A stretch of 64,000 nucleotides of DNA from Bugula neritina (GCA_964035545.1 OZ037769.1:13258633-13322632), one strand, 5' to 3'. Shown: positions 14,201 through 35,698, counted from the first letter of the stretch. A program made the numbers and translations. The notes: a model not told the origin generated them from the letters alone.

Positions 14201-15127
14201 TGTATTTGTGTTGAGTCTCTAGAGGAGACCTTCACGGAGGAGTGTTATGAAGGCATGACTTCAGAGATTTTAAGGTCTCTGATTGTCCCGGGAAGGACAA
14301 TCAGTATCACTATCACTATGATTATGATTTAACTTTCAAGAATAAATTCCCTTTAAGCTTCAACATATTCATAACCAATAACTTAACATTAAGTCAAAAA
14401 CTTTAACTTGAAGTAAGTTCAAAAAATAAACTAAAAGGTGTAACGAATAATTCATAATTGTCACTATAACTATAACCTATACTTATAGTTACAAGTATAA
14501 GTATAGCTCTTACGGTTACTATTACATTTACTATTAGTATTAGTATTACTATTACTATTAGTATTAGACTTGGAGTTATTACTATAACTATTACTATAAG
14601 TACTATAAGTATTAGTATAAGTATTGCTATTACTATTACTATTAGTATAACTAGTATACTATAAGTATTACTATTAGTATTACTATTACTACTGTCACAC
14701 TGAGTGACTGTCTATTAGTATTACTATTAGTATTAGTATTACTATAAGTATTATTACTTAAATACTAGTATTAATTAGTTACTAGAGTCTTGGAGTTGGA
14801 GTTACTGTTAGACTTAGAGTTCAGTTACACTTAGACTTACTGTTAGTGTTACAATTACTGTTAGACTTAGGTTAGACTTACTCTTAGTCATAGTGTAAGT
14901 CACTGTCACTCTGTCAGTGTGAGTGTTCCGGTTCGTGCTACACTTACTGATTATGAATATGTCTAATTCAAAGTGTTCTCAAGATGTAAACGCGAATTAA
15001 TAAACAATACGAAAAGATTAAACTTTATGAAATAAATTAACTGAATATATTGTCTTACACTTTGTTTCAATAATAGTAAAGTATACTATTTTACCTCAAA
15101 AATTACATCACTCTCAGAGCCCGCCAT
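11272..15127 (-). CDS. Chromodomain protein with RS-like linker and C-terminal membrane anchor
   Basis: Five coding exons read on the minus strand: 15095-15127, 13384-13527, 12890-13120, 12314-12517 and 11272-11619. All junctions are phase 0, giving 319 aa. The ATG at 15127 begins MAGSESDVIFE and runs straight into the second exon. Residues about 8-59 are a chromodomain (motifs EYLVQWKGYD and HSWEPEANL). Residues 60-136 are an Arg/Ser/Lys-rich block with SRSRSRS repeats and SPGRK/SPAKK motifs. Residues 137-204 contain a duplicated SITRTVENV. A single hydrophobic helix (DIVLILIVTVIVGATM, about 239-254) follows, then a 60-residue tail ending in Pro/Thr/Ser repeats. Chromodomains of this kind usually bind methylated histone H3, and an RS block before membrane helices recalls lamin B receptor, although LBR has a Tudor domain and many helices. 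I infer a nuclear-membrane chromatin tether. Weak point: the exon 3 donor (GTTGGT). Reading through it stops after ten residues, giving an isoform without the membrane helix. The last exon has a CAGCAG tandem acceptor. Confidence 0.72.
11985..12142. repeat. 32-bp tandem repeat in chromodomain gene intron 4
   Basis: About five head-to-tail copies of a 32-bp AT-rich unit of the form GATATATAAGATTACTATAC followed by TATATACATTAT. The right-hand copies are almost identical and the left-hand copies are more diverged. Confidence 0.85.
13967..14090 (-). repeat. tRNA-derived SINE, 3' part only
   Basis: It shares the tail of the family found five more times in this window: plus-strand order GTTGCCATCCCTGTGAGAAA, CCCCTGATGGAAG, GGGCTAAGG, then GGGGCACAGGAGCAA. 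The tRNA-like head (B box) seen in the fuller copies is missing. It sits in intron 1 of the chromodomain gene. Confidence 0.8.
14225..14303. repeat. Two adjacent inverted repeats
   Basis: GAGACCTT (14225-14232) pairs with AAGGTCTC (14272-14279). Directly after it, TGATTGTCC (14280-14288) pairs with GGACAATCA (14295-14303) around CGGGAA. The two form neighbouring hairpins in intron 1 of the chromodomain gene. They could be the end of a small non-autonomous transposon, but the other end was not found. Confidence 0.55.
14460..14905. repeat. Degenerate simple-sequence tract
   Basis: Interrupted runs of TACTAT, TAGTAT and later GTTAGACTTA-type hexamers in intron 1 of the chromodomain gene. They look like slipped and diverged microsatellite. 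A second AT-rich tract of this type lies at about 15710-15960. Confidence 0.75.
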
Positions 15128-16607
15128 TCTATTTAAATAGAGTAAAAAGGAAACAGTTGTGGTTGGTTATAAAATTTCCGCTGCCACATATAAACGTAGA
15201 ACCTTCGTAATAGTGCCAGGAAGCATCAGTTAGCAATTACATTGGCTTAGAGTCTATTGCTAACCGCGCCCTCTCTCCGTTGGACCGCCAGTTTAAAGCA
15301 CTTTCACTTTGTTGCGGTTTACAATAATTGATGGCAGCGAGTTTAGTTGTGTGGCGATTGCTTTCAGTTTAACTTTTAGCACCCAGTAAATTTATTAGTC
15401 TTTAAAATTTAAACATAAATATTAGCTAAATTGAAATGGCAATGCCAATTGAAAGCAATTTTAATTTATAACTGCATTTAACTGTTTTATATCAACAAAT
15501 TCAAATTGGGATTGGAAAAAAATTCAGCAAATTGAAATGCAAATCAAAATGAAAATGAAGCAAATTTAATTTAATTTAGTTTGTTTTTAAATTTTTATTT
15601 AATAATTATGATATTTCAATTTTTTACATTTACAATTACCTGTAGCTATTATTTATAAAACAAAGTACGAGAATAATTTGAAATATAGCTGTAACTATAA
15701 GTGTAACTAAAGCCAAAAGTATATTAATATTATAATAATAATTACTATTACTAATAATTTAAATAATAAATTATAATTATTAATTATAATTATGAGTTAT
15801 GACTACTGATTAGCATTGTCACTATTAATATTATTCATTTATTGTGATTATAATTGATTCATTTTAATCATGGTTATCATAATTATTATGTGGTCGTCAT
15901 CATTTTGTTTATCATATTCATTATGATTGTGGTGACCATAATTGAGTTCAGATACTCATACTCGCCCTGATTATTATGATAACAATGACTATGAGCATGA
16001 TAACTCATTAAGTATTATATTTATTTTTAAAGTAGAGGTAATAAAAGTTGGTTATCCATGATTTGCTTTGCTCTATGATTTTATATTTCTATAATATTAA
16101 TTAGAAAAACCTCAGCTTTATTATTATATTGGTAATAACATGCTGGTAATTGCTTCTTTGGAGCTTTTATGTTGAACATTAAGCAGCATGTAACATCTCT
16201 ACACTCTGCTTATAGTAAGTAAAACTAAAAGGCTGTTAGTGTTACTCCACTATTTACTGCTACTTGCACTTTTAATATTTCACTTATAGTTCTATTTAGG
16301 CTTTTTTACAATTCACATACAAACATAGTTTACTTAATTGAATTTACTCATGCTTATAGAAAATACTAAATAAGAAACTTTTCCATTAGGTTAAGTTTAT
16401 TGTGTTGTATTTACAATGCCTATCTTTTGAAGACAGATAATCTTGACTCATTAAATTGGGTATTTTGAAACTTGGGTTAGTGTTTTCAATAATGTCCAAT
16501 AATTCTTGCAGCAAGTCATTTTTAAAAACTATCATAAAAAGGGACCAAATAGGTTGCCGTTCGTTCACTGGTTGGCTAAATTATTACATAATTTTGAAAA
16601 TCTGCAG
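15128..16607. promoter_or_regulatory. Shared upstream region of the divergent chromodomain and SHMT genes
   Basis: These 1.5 kb separate two divergent start codons, so promoters for both should lie here. The part nearest the chromodomain gene (15200-15370) is the least AT-rich and holds an ATTGG (reverse CCAAT) near 15240. The first, non-coding SHMT exon should also be here because the SHMT ATG follows an AG. A short open frame starting at 15331 begins MAASLVVWRLLS. From 15400 to 16500 I see only AT-rich, low-complexity DNA. Confidence 0.45.
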
Positions 16608-19600
16608 ATGGCATCTGGAGGGTGTGATCTACAGGGTAGCGTGCAAGATGTTGACCCTGAAATAGCTGAACTCATCAAGTTGGAAAAGCAAAGGCAGGTC
16701 CGGGGTTTAGAGCTGATAGCGTCAGAAAATTTCACCAGTCAGGCGGTTTTGGACTGTCTAGGCTCCTGTTTCACTAACAGATACAGCGAGGGCTACCCAG
16801 GACGGAGGTATATAGACAGTAATCTCTTCTAGTAGGACTAAGTTTGTCGTAGTTTGTCCTCTAGCACTGTGTGAATACCAGGTCATCCTACCATACTCTG
16901 CAGTAAAACAGCTTGCTCACACTTATTCTTTAGGAAAAAATAGCTGCTAGTCTCTAAACCATGCCTTTGCAGTTCTGATGTAATATTTTTATTTTCTATT
17001 GTTAATTTATCTTATACAGACTGTTTTTAGCCAACTTTTGTTGATATTCTAAAAAGCTCATATGAATTACTTGTTTCAGTAATATAGTCTGTTGTGTGCA
17101 GGTATTATGGCGGACAAGTATATGTGGATAAACTTGAACTGCTGTGTCAGCAAAGAGCCTTAGCTGCTTTTGGCCTGGACTCAGCCAAGTGGGGGGTAAA
17201 TGTGCAGCCCTACTCTGGTTCCCCAGCCAACTTTGCAGTTTTCACGGCTATTGTGGAACCTCATGGTGAGAGCTTGTAACTTTTTATATGAAAATGAAAG
17301 CCCATTCCCTATTAAGCAGCAGTGTTTGACTCTAAAGGACACATACATTTACCGACCATAGTAGCATTCTACTGCCACACGGCAGAAGCTCAACATTTTT
17401 TGTAGCACTTCCTCTATAACTCTTCTGATATTTTCTGTCAAGTCATCTCAATCATGTTTCCATTGAATTTTAATTTACTGTGAAGTTTTATTTGAATCTG
17501 AAGTCCTGTTGTGTGTCACAATTATTGCATGGTTGAATTGTAATATATCTTGTTCGGTGACATGCCAGAATGCAATCCTGCCTCTTCAACTCTGCTTTGT
17601 CATCAAAATAAACCCTCCATCACTCATTGTCAAAGTATTGTTTATTGGAAGTCATTCCTACTGTATATTATATTATATATGTTATAATACATGTCATGTC
17701 ATCATAAATATGATATATTATCATACATATTACATATAAGTGATTCTGTCCAATTCCAATGTGACGTCTTTAGGAGTGAAAAGCAGCATTTAAGCAGTAT
17801 TGATGAGAATTTGTTTGTTGTCATCAACATAAGGGCTAGGCAGGGAAAATACGTTGAACGAATAGTTCACAGTAACAGATTTGGCAGTGCATATGCACTG
17901 GGCATAGCTTATTTAATGAAAAGAAATTGCAGCTTGAATATGCACGTTCAGTGAGTTGAGACTGTCAGGTGCATACCTACGGTAACTTACCTTTATTTAC
18001 AGTTAACTTTGTGTAGTACAAATACTTGACGCATACTTACTATACTTACACTGTATTATATGCATGTGACATACTTACTATACTTATACTACATCATATA
18101 CATGTGATATACTTACTATACTTACCTGTAAATGTGACATACTTTCTATAATTACAGGTCGTATCATGGGACTGGATTTACCTGACGGAGGTCACCTGAC
18201 TCACGGCTTCATGACCACCACTAAGAAGATATCAGCCACCTCGGTGTTCTTTGAGTCGTGTCCGTACAAGGTCAACCCCGATACGGGACTCATAGACTAC
18301 GATCAGCTGCTCTACACTGCCAGGGTCTTCAAACCCAAACTCATTATTGCTGGTCAGTTGAGATTTGTGTCTGTAGAATGTAGATATCAGCTTAGTAACC
18401 TAAACTTTCATAGGCTCAGTTCTTGGGCTTCAGATGGTAATTGTTGTTCTTAGCGATTTTCTTGACAAGATGGTTCATAATTACCTTGTATGTCGGACAT
18501 CATTGCTGTGTTCATTCTGATAGACCAGCTCACTTATTTCTATCTAGTTTAGTGTCAACTTCATAAATGCTGTTTTTGTATGTAAGTACCAGCGCCTTGT
18601 TTTATTTAGGAGCAGTAGTAGAGAAATTGAGATAGCCTAAGTTCTTCAACATTTTTATCAACTTTTGGTTTGGGATGCGGCTTGAAATTCTTGCAAGAAC
18701 TCAACTTCTTTTGCTACATTTCTAATCTAGAACACAGGCTTTTTTCAATTTCTCCATTACTGCACCTACCTCTTTGTTTCATTTTCCAGGCATGTCCTGC
18801 TACCCCCGCAACTTGGACTACGACAGATTCAGGGCTATTGCTGACGAAGTTGGAGCTCTCCTATTGGCTGATATGGCACATGTCAGCGGGTTGGTCGCTG
18901 CCAATGTTGTGAACAACCCGTTTGATGTGTGCGACATTGTCACCACGACAACGCACAAGTCTTTGAGGGGGCCACGTTCAGGCATGATCTTTTATAGAAA
19001 AGGTAAGTTAATCTGTCAAGTAAGAAGTGACACTCTAAAACAGTACGTTCTGTGTGACATGCTAGCTATTGTAAACAGCTGGAGCAGGGATTAGGGAGTG
19101 GCATGGCACAGATTTTCAACTTTCATTTCCCAGGCATGCAGGAAGCACCTGACAAGCACCTGACAAGCACCAGCCTGCTCTATGCCGTGCATGTACCGTG
19201 TGTAAGATATGTTGGTAGGTTACATGCACCCCAGGTCATGGTTCACATGTTTATCTATATCTGTTATCATCTTGGAAGTGCAATGTGTACATTAGAGCAG
19301 TGGTAAAACTGTATTACTAAATGTTAGATAACTCCAGTGACCAAAGTCCAACTAATGCATCTATTATTAGCCCAACCTGTTTAGTGCTATGATACAGACA
19401 TGCCAACCTGTTCAGTGCTATAGTACAGACATGCCAACCTGTTTAGTGATATAATACAGACATGCCAACCTGTTTAGTGATATAATACAGACATCAATAA
19501 TAAAGGGAAATGAGGAAGTGGCACTTCGTGTTACATACTTTTGGTTTGGGCAAATCATTTATTTCTGTATAAGTGTTGTCAACCATAACAAATAAGCTAG

Positions 19601-22600
19601 AAAGTGACTAGTTGAATTATACACTGTAGGCAAATAGTGTAAGTAGATAATTCAGTAGTAGATAAGTCAATAAGCAAGAGTAAGTCTCATCAATTGTAAA
19701 TTGCCACAGTGCTGATGAAAATTGTGTATAAAGGAATTCGAATGCAGCCTACTGGGATATAGGTTATTGTCACTTTAGATGATTTCAGTGATATGCTACA
19801 TGTTCCAAGAATCCTGCTGTAGTCAACAACTGGCAATGAGCAACTGGCAATTAGCAATTCTCCACCTCCTAACTTGTCTCCACAACAATAAATAGTGATA
19901 TTCAGTCATTTGCAGTCAGTTTCACAGCATTCACATGTCCCTCAATTAGCTAAAACAATTGCAGTGCAGAAAAAGTAAAACTTAGACATATATGTGGCTT
20001 AAATTTCTCCAATGGTAAACTTGTTTCATACAGAGTTAAACGACTTCAAAGGTTTTGTTTTGATTTTCATTCCAAATAGTAATTGAAGTTAGACAATAAT
20101 AGTGGAATTCAAATTAGAGATCTAAGTATTTCCATATTTTAATACAATTTCAATAAAAATCAAATTATTTTATTATTTATTTATTTAATTATTTTTCTCT
20201 CCGCAGTTATTTTGCTCTGCGTTGTATGGAATGAAACAGGGTTGCAATAGTAGTCTAAGTTATACACTTTGCAGGTTGATTCAATGGCTTGTTTTTGGGG
20301 GGTTAAACATATACTCCAACATTTTAGCTCTAATCACAATGATGTCTGTTTACTCAGGGGTTCGGTCTGTAGACAAGAATGGTAAAGAGATCATGTACAA
20401 TCTGGAAAACCCGATTAATGAGGCGGTATTTCCCGGACTTCAAGGTGGGCCACACATGCACCAAATAGCCGGTAAGTCATCAGTCAACCAGTGAGAATAT
20501 TTTTAGTTTCACACTAATTGATTGGTTTGAGTTTTTAATTTCATAGCCTTCTGCGTCAATCTGTACCTCAAATATTAAAATTTCTAGGTCACTGAAAGTC
20601 TATGAAAGAATTGCCATATGTGGCACTATTCATTTGACTAAATTATGCCTATATACTGTCACAAGAATTGATCGAAATTTGAAGTTATTGTTTATAATAC
20701 TAATTAATTTATTGGAATAACTAAAACAGTTTTAAAAAAATTCAAATTCTTCTAAAGTGAGTTAAAATGAACAAACACCAACAACTTATGTGCAACTTAA
20801 TTCCTACACATTACGGAAATTCTGCAGGTATTGCGGTAGCATTAAAGCAAGCCCAGTCTCCAGAATTTAAGACTTACGCACAGACAGTGGTGGACAACGC
20901 CAAAGCCTTTGGGGAGGCTTTGAAGAACTTTGGCTATACTGTAGTTACAGGTACAACTTCATGTTTAGATTTAACTTTACTAACCTGGTTTCAAATGATA
21001 TAGAAAATAGTTCCAAGATTCTTGCAAAAGTACTAAATGTTTGGTAAAATAACGTTCACCGAAGTCAGTTGTGATGGTTTGCTGGTTATTTTAAAAACTG
21101 TTATAGGATATATTCTGCTTGTAGCTGAAAGTTGATATAAACTTTAAATCATATTGAGTAGTTAACATTTTGATTTATGTTTTGGCAGTTTTATAGCAAA
21201 TGAAGAAATTTCAACTATGAAATACATGCTGTCAGCAGGTTTAGGTTGGATAATGATTGTTGACAATAGTTATTCAATAATTTTAGAAAAAAAAAGTTGA
21301 GAATATTTTCTCTGATTTGAAAATTTTATGAATAGTTAATCTGGACCAAGTGTGAAGGTCACCAATAACTTGATTTAAATAGTGCACAAACCTTCTCAGC
21401 GCATATTTGGGGCCGTAAATATAACAATCTTCAACCAGGTGTACAAATGTCACTCTTGTGTTTAGGAGGTACCGACACTCATCTCCTGTTAGTCAACTTT
21501 AAGCCTCTCAAGTTGACCGGATCTAAGGTCGAATACACACTGGAGCAGATTTCAATAACAGCGAATAAGAACACGTGTCCGGGGGATAAATCCGCCCTGA
21601 ACCCCTCCGGTGTTAGACTCGGCACTCCTGCATTGACCTCTAGAGGCTTTACTGCATCAGACTTTCACAAAGTCGCAGAGTTCATGCACAAAGGTGAGCA
21701 GAAAATATAAAGTCATTTTGTTGAGTCAGTATAGAAGCTGGTGTAGCTTATGAATTGTGTTGGTGAGTTTCAGAGGTAACTTGACAGATTTATGACCCGA
21801 TCTAAGGGTGCCATCATACTGCATTCGACATGACAACTTGTATCTTCTAACTTGGCTGTAATGACCAGGTTTATAGTCACTATCCTTGTCAGAACCCCTG
21901 GTGGAATGGTTTTTTTAAAGTAAGCTAAGGACTTATTCATATGTGGCACAGGAGCACTTATGACTGGTTGCTTTTCCTAACATCACCAATTTCCGCTACC
22001 ATAAGTTCAGGTTTACTAAGCTAGCACTCTTACCCCTAGACCACCCTCTTACCCCTAGACCACAGCTGCTCCCAATGGCTAGCCTTGATGTAGTCACTAA
22101 GAGTGGTCATCTGCAGAAAATAAGGAAAACTAGCTATTTAGCTGAACAGATGCTCTATTACGTTACTGCAAGTTACAGCAGTTACTCTGTTCAACCAAAT
22201 ATGTAGCAGTTCCAAACCTCTGGGGGTTTGTTTTACAAGCTCTGTAGTTTCTAATGGTGAACCAGATGTAACATGATTAGTGGTGGAATATAGACCATGA
22301 ATATTGATACTCTTTTTCTTACTTATGTAAACTTGAAAGTAATATTGTGACTGCAGGTTAAATATAGTCTTCTAGGCTTAGTGCCTAATATTATACATTC
22401 ACTTGGGTGATACATGGTGGTAGGGTGAAGTTTTATCAATGTTGCAATGAGTTTAATGATAATATGAAGATCCTGGTAAGTTTAGGATACAATCATATTT
22501 TCTGCGCCTTCTACATCCTTTCGTGTGTACCTTTTGTACCCTTTCCCTTTTGTAGGATGCAAATACTCTACAAATCGTTTTATCTACTACATGATAAAAC

Positions 22601-23003
22601 AACTCCTTTTATAAAAAGTTTGTTATCACTATGCCTGTAAGAAACCCCTGATGGAAGGAGTTTTTGTTAGATCGGGCTAAGGACTTATTCAGATGGAGCA
22701 CTGGAGCAATTATGGCTGGATGCTCTTCCTAACATCTCCATGACTTTGTGCTTAGTAGGCAAACGCCCTAACCCCTAGACCACAGCTGCTCATAAGACAA
22801 CTCTTTTTCTGTTACAAATTTAATAAATGGATAAATTTCTTACAGGAATAACCTTAGCCCAAGAAATTCAGGCCAACAGCCCGTCAACATTGCTCAAAGA
22901 TTTCAAGACCACTCTTCACAGTGAGCTCTTCCAGCCCAAGATAGACGAGTTGATGCATCAGGTTGAGGAATTCGCTGCTACATTTCCGATGCCCGGCAAA
23001 TAA
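16608..23003 (+). CDS. SHMT: Serine hydroxymethyltransferase
   Basis: A PLP enzyme that moves a one-carbon unit from serine to tetrahydrofolate, giving glycine and 5,10-methylene-THF. Eight coding exons: 16608-16807, 17102-17265, 18158-18352, 18790-19002, 20358-20471, 20828-20950, 21466-21693 and 22846-23003. All junctions keep the frame, giving 464 aa, the size of a cytosolic animal SHMT. Family signatures run in order: [44 protein letters not shown], the [12 protein letters not shown] site with the cofactor lysine at about residue 243, [31 protein letters not shown] and [10 protein letters not shown]. No catalytic signature is missing. The chosen ATG begins MASGGCD and follows a CAG, consistent with a 5' UTR intron. 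The frame also stays open upstream to an ATG at 16506, so a longer N-terminus is possible. It converges on UBE2D. Confidence 0.97.
18005..18152. repeat. ~55-bp tandem repeat in SHMT intron 2
   Basis: Three imperfect copies of a unit built on ATACTTACTATACTTA plus ATGTGACATACTT directly upstream of the exon 3 acceptor. Copies differ by several substitutions. Confidence 0.7.
19371..19494. repeat. 31-bp tandem repeat in SHMT intron 4
   Basis: Four copies of a unit that reads CCAACCTGTTTAGTG then ATA(A/G)TACAGACATG. The last two copies are nearly identical. Confidence 0.9.
21869..22075 (-). repeat. tRNA-derived SINE copy in SHMT intron 7
   Basis: Diverged member of the window's SINE family. The tail motif (TATAGTCACTATCC, CAGAACCCCTGG) is at the left, and the tRNA-like head (CCCCTAGACCACAGCTGCTC on plus) at the right. 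It contains an extra duplicated CTCTTACCCCTAGACCAC segment. Confidence 0.8.
22622..22796 (-). repeat. tRNA-derived SINE copy in SHMT intron 7
   Basis: Full-length-like copy, head at the right (CCCCTAGACCACAGCTGCTC on plus), tail at the left (CTGTAAGAAACCCCTGATGG). The B-box region is partly deleted compared with the copies at 31968 and 37603. Confidence 0.85.
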
Positions 23004-23892
23004 TTGTTTTGACCTTTGACCTTGATATTTTATTGATATTATGTATCATGTTATGTTGTTTGGTAAAGATTCAATTCTATTTTGCATATTTTACACATGC
23101 TAAAATTGGCATTGTTGTTTTTGTTTGGAGTTGTCTAATTTCAAAGTAGTAACTCCAAATTATCAGCAATTTATTTACAATGTTTTAGATTTTTTGAAGA
23201 TTGCTGTCATTTGACAACAGCTTGTGACTCAACAAGCTTTTTAATCATGCCAAATACATCATTTTGCAACTATAAAAATAGTTTTTATGAAATTTTCAAG
23301 TTGTGACTATTTCTAGCTATTGTGACATCTAGTGGAAAGTGGTGCAGTTCATCCCACCAACTAAATGATAGTCATCGCACTTTTTATACTTGTTTCAAAC
23401 TGCTCATGAGACTATCGTCTTAAATATTATAATTTTTAAATTAAAGCATGAGGTCTCCAACGATGGCTGCAAAAATCTGAAATAATATTCATATTTCAAG
23501 TGCTAATAAGATTTACTTGAATTCGAATATAGCCAAGAAACAACTTCAATGAATGAACTGTAAAGATAACTGATGATAAAGGCTATATAGTATCGCGCAT
23601 AATTACACTAGAAAAGTAATGAAATATTGTTATAGGGTCACAACATTTTATTAAAGAGCCAGAAAACTTAGTCTATTAAAGAAAAGAACACTTTTATGCC
23701 GTTATAATATGTAAATAAAATACAAAAAGCATTTATTAATATCCACGAAATAGTTGATGCAAGACTTAATAAGCTCCCGAGTTAACTGGCGAGGAGACGA
23801 TTACTTATTACAAAAACTCTGTACCTAAGAAGTTGGCAACAAATCAGCATACTGCCTCGTATTACCTGCAGAAAGAACTAAAATAAAAGTAG
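23004..23892. other. Convergent intergenic region SHMT/UBE2D
   Basis: 3' flanks of two convergent genes. An AATAAA for SHMT is visible near 23713, and TTTATT (AATAAA on minus) for UBE2D near 23648 and 23732, so the two 3' UTRs may overlap. Nothing else is seen. Confidence 0.5.
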
Positions 23893-32803
<8,911 letters not shown>

Positions 32804-33195
32804 TGTGTGATTGATGTGATTGCGTAGAAAATGTATATGAATATACACTAACAACTGTATGAAAATTAATCTAGTTGGGCTTGTGATTGATGGAGAATTG
32901 GTTTTCTAGAGCTTTCAAAACTTTGAATCGAAAACCGATATTTCCAGTCTTATTGAGAATATGCTAGATCACAGCTGCCTTGCGCAGTCAACGGAAAGGC
33001 ATTCACAAATTTCCTATATGAGCCGAATGAATGCGGTCTGACTATAAAAAACAATCGGTTACGAACGCGCATTCCTTAATGTATTCCATTCCTCCTGAAA
33101 TCGACCGATTCTTTTACAGTGCACCAATGCGGGAGTATTTCATTCGCTCATGAAAGAAAAGACAACTTTGCAAAGTGACGTTCGTAATTTGCAGC
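32804..33195 (-). promoter_or_regulatory. UBE2D upstream region
   Basis: Directly upstream of the UBE2D ATG and therefore the likely place of its 5' UTR and promoter. It is less AT-rich than its surroundings, with several CG dinucleotides (TACGAACGCG, AAATCGACCG) between 32985 and 33185. No clear TATA box was found. Confidence 0.4.
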
Positions 33196-33972
33196 TTAAA
33201 GGATTGCTCTATCTTAGTTTATTACAATCACATTATACTTATGAACTATAATCTAATGTATATGCAAACAATTGTGACTTTGCAAAGGGATATATGCCTA
33301 GAAAACAGCTTTTCAAAATTCCAATTTTGAGGGAGGTAAAATTTTCAGCCATGAAAAAGAATAGCCTAATACGTGACGTGTGAACGCCAGTAACTATGCT
33401 GCACGTGCTAACTATAACGCTAGTATTCAAGGTTGCTGAGCACAATATCAACCAATAACGCTCAAGCAGTTACAGTGCGCTATATAGGTCAACTTTGGTG
33501 CGCCCGTAATATTGCACAATCTGACCTAGTTTAGATCGATCGCAGGCATTCATCCTAAAGAATGCATGCTTTTGCAATGCTTTTTTCTAATGGTTACAAG
33601 CAAAATATAGCCTAATGTTATTACATACATGTTATTTAAAATGTCAAAAAACTATAGATTAAGATAATTAACATTTGCACTTCTATAAATATACAAATTA
33701 CGAGCTGAAAGATCACATCTCACAGTCATATTTCTATAGTTATTCATTTGTATAGTCACGTGACCAGCAGGAATGCTGGCGCTGTTACGTCACAGTTCCC
33801 AGCTCATTTCAAAATCGGCGTTTTGGCTGTTACCAATCTACACCCTCAACTTCAACTAACTTTTTCTACCTTTGGTCAAATGCTTTTTGTCAATGCATGC
33901 TTAGAAAAACACAATATTATGTGTGTTTGACCTAAATGGCCATTTATTAGACAAGATAGAGCAATCCTTTAA
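33196..33972. mobile_element. TTAA-flanked inverted-repeat element (MITE-like)
   Basis: The left end reads TTAA then AGGATTGCTCTATCTT. The right end is its exact reverse complement, AAGATAGAGCAATCCT then TTAA. The 777-bp interval has no transposase. TTAA is the target site of piggyBac-type elements, so a non-autonomous relative is likely. Inside are GTCACGTGAC at about 33757 and a TTACGTCAC nearby, which resemble E-box and CRE sites. Confidence 0.75.
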
Positions 33973-35692
33973 GTTATAGAAGAAGTGCTAAACAATTTTG
34001 TGTGTATGCACAGCTGCAAACAAAAATAAAAATGGCAACATGCTGTTGAATACACACTTTTCTTTGTACTATATACATACAAATTCTTTCTTTGTACTAT
34101 ATACATGCAAATTCTTCCTTTGTACAGAAGATTGAGCGCCAGTCCTATACTAAAGATTTTACTACAACAGTCAAAATGACTATATAACAAAAACAAAACA
34201 AATGTACACTACAATAATATTATTGTGTTTAGATGCGTACGCATCGGTGCTTGAGTAATTTGCGAGGTGCCTGTGCTGTGGCAATGTTTATTTCTTTTGA
34301 ATATTGAAAGACCTAGTGTACTCTTGTATATATGGCTGCAAGTGGTGGTTGTGAAAATTTCAACAATATATTTTATCTAAGAATTTTTACAATAAATATA
34401 CCTGGTATTACAAAAAAACATGTATCAATGTAGCTCTAAATTTTTTTGTTAACGTTATTGAGCTTTTAAATAAAATATGTAACCTTCAGAATCCTTCCAT
34501 TCTATTACCAATGCAGAACAAACAACTAGATTAATAAAGTGAATAAAAACTGAAAAATAGTGAACAATATAATATTTCACTATAAATACACAAATAGCTG
34601 TAACAAACAAAAACCTGCTATAAAAGTGGAAACAACTGTATTTAATACTGAAAAAAAAAACATGTGCGAAAATTTTACTGATTGCCCGGTTTTAAAAGAA
34701 TAATATGTACATAACTATTAATGTTATTCTCTATATTGGAAAACAATTGTATTGAGATATATGCATTTGATTAGCATAAAAGACTTCTGTTGCTTAAATG
34801 ACTTCCACTCTAGGAAGATACTCAAAGAGTCTAACATGTGAAGCACCCTTAAACAGACAGTACAGTTTAGGAGCTCAAGCTCTTTATGGCGAGAAGTTAA
34901 CTAGAAAATCAGACTTGAAAGTGAGAGGCAAATCCAGGTGAGCCTTCCACTGCAAACTTCCAACATACATGGTATAGCCTTGTGAAATAAACATGAAAAG
35001 AGTTATCATTGGTTGCTGTTAGTCGGCTTGTACAATCGAGCGAAACATTATCTCACTATAGTAAATACTGGCGACTTTTACACAAAATTCAACTGTTTGC
35101 AGTTTTAACTCTCATTCACTGCAACCAACTGTTGCGTTATGTCAAGCAAATTTAGGAATAAGCATCAACAATAATTCAATGAAAGAAACTCTTATATTTC
35201 ATTTAAGCTAAAGGTTTTAAATTCTTAGAAATAAAAATTGCCTCAGATGTTAGCAGTCTCCTGCCACCGAACTTTAGAAAATATAAAAATTGCTGATTAT
35301 ATTTTGTGTAGGAAATGTAGATCAGAAAGAGAAATTTTATACATGTTACAAAAACTGCTTTCTGGTGTTGTGGAGTATATCTATACGACAGTTAGAATGA
35401 GTAATTGCCAAACCTTCCAATGATGCAACAGGTCAGGTAACAGAGAATGAGAAATGTCGACCATAAGATTATTTTCAAGCATGTTCGGAGAAAAATGTTT
35501 GGAGAATAATTATGAATGACCATAGTTATGAATGAGCATTTATAATTCATTGATTGGCCACTTGTACAGTCACATTTGGTAGAAACTTTCAACAGCTCAA
35601 GTGGAAGACAAATAAGTGATTGTAGCAAAAATTTTACACTAGAAAGTTTCAACGGAGTGCTTGTCTATATAAATATCTAGTACTACAGGCTA
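33973..35692. other. Intergenic region
   Basis: No gene recognised. A short near-tandem duplication of TTTCTTTGTACTATATACAT lies at about 34055-34125. The rest is AT-rich unique sequence up to the 3' end of the zinc-finger gene. Confidence 0.5.
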
Positions 35693-35698
35693 TTTATT
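35693..35698 (-). terminator. Candidate polyadenylation signal, zinc-finger gene
   Basis: AATAAA on minus, about 115 nt downstream of the TAG stop at 35811-35813. Confidence 0.5.
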
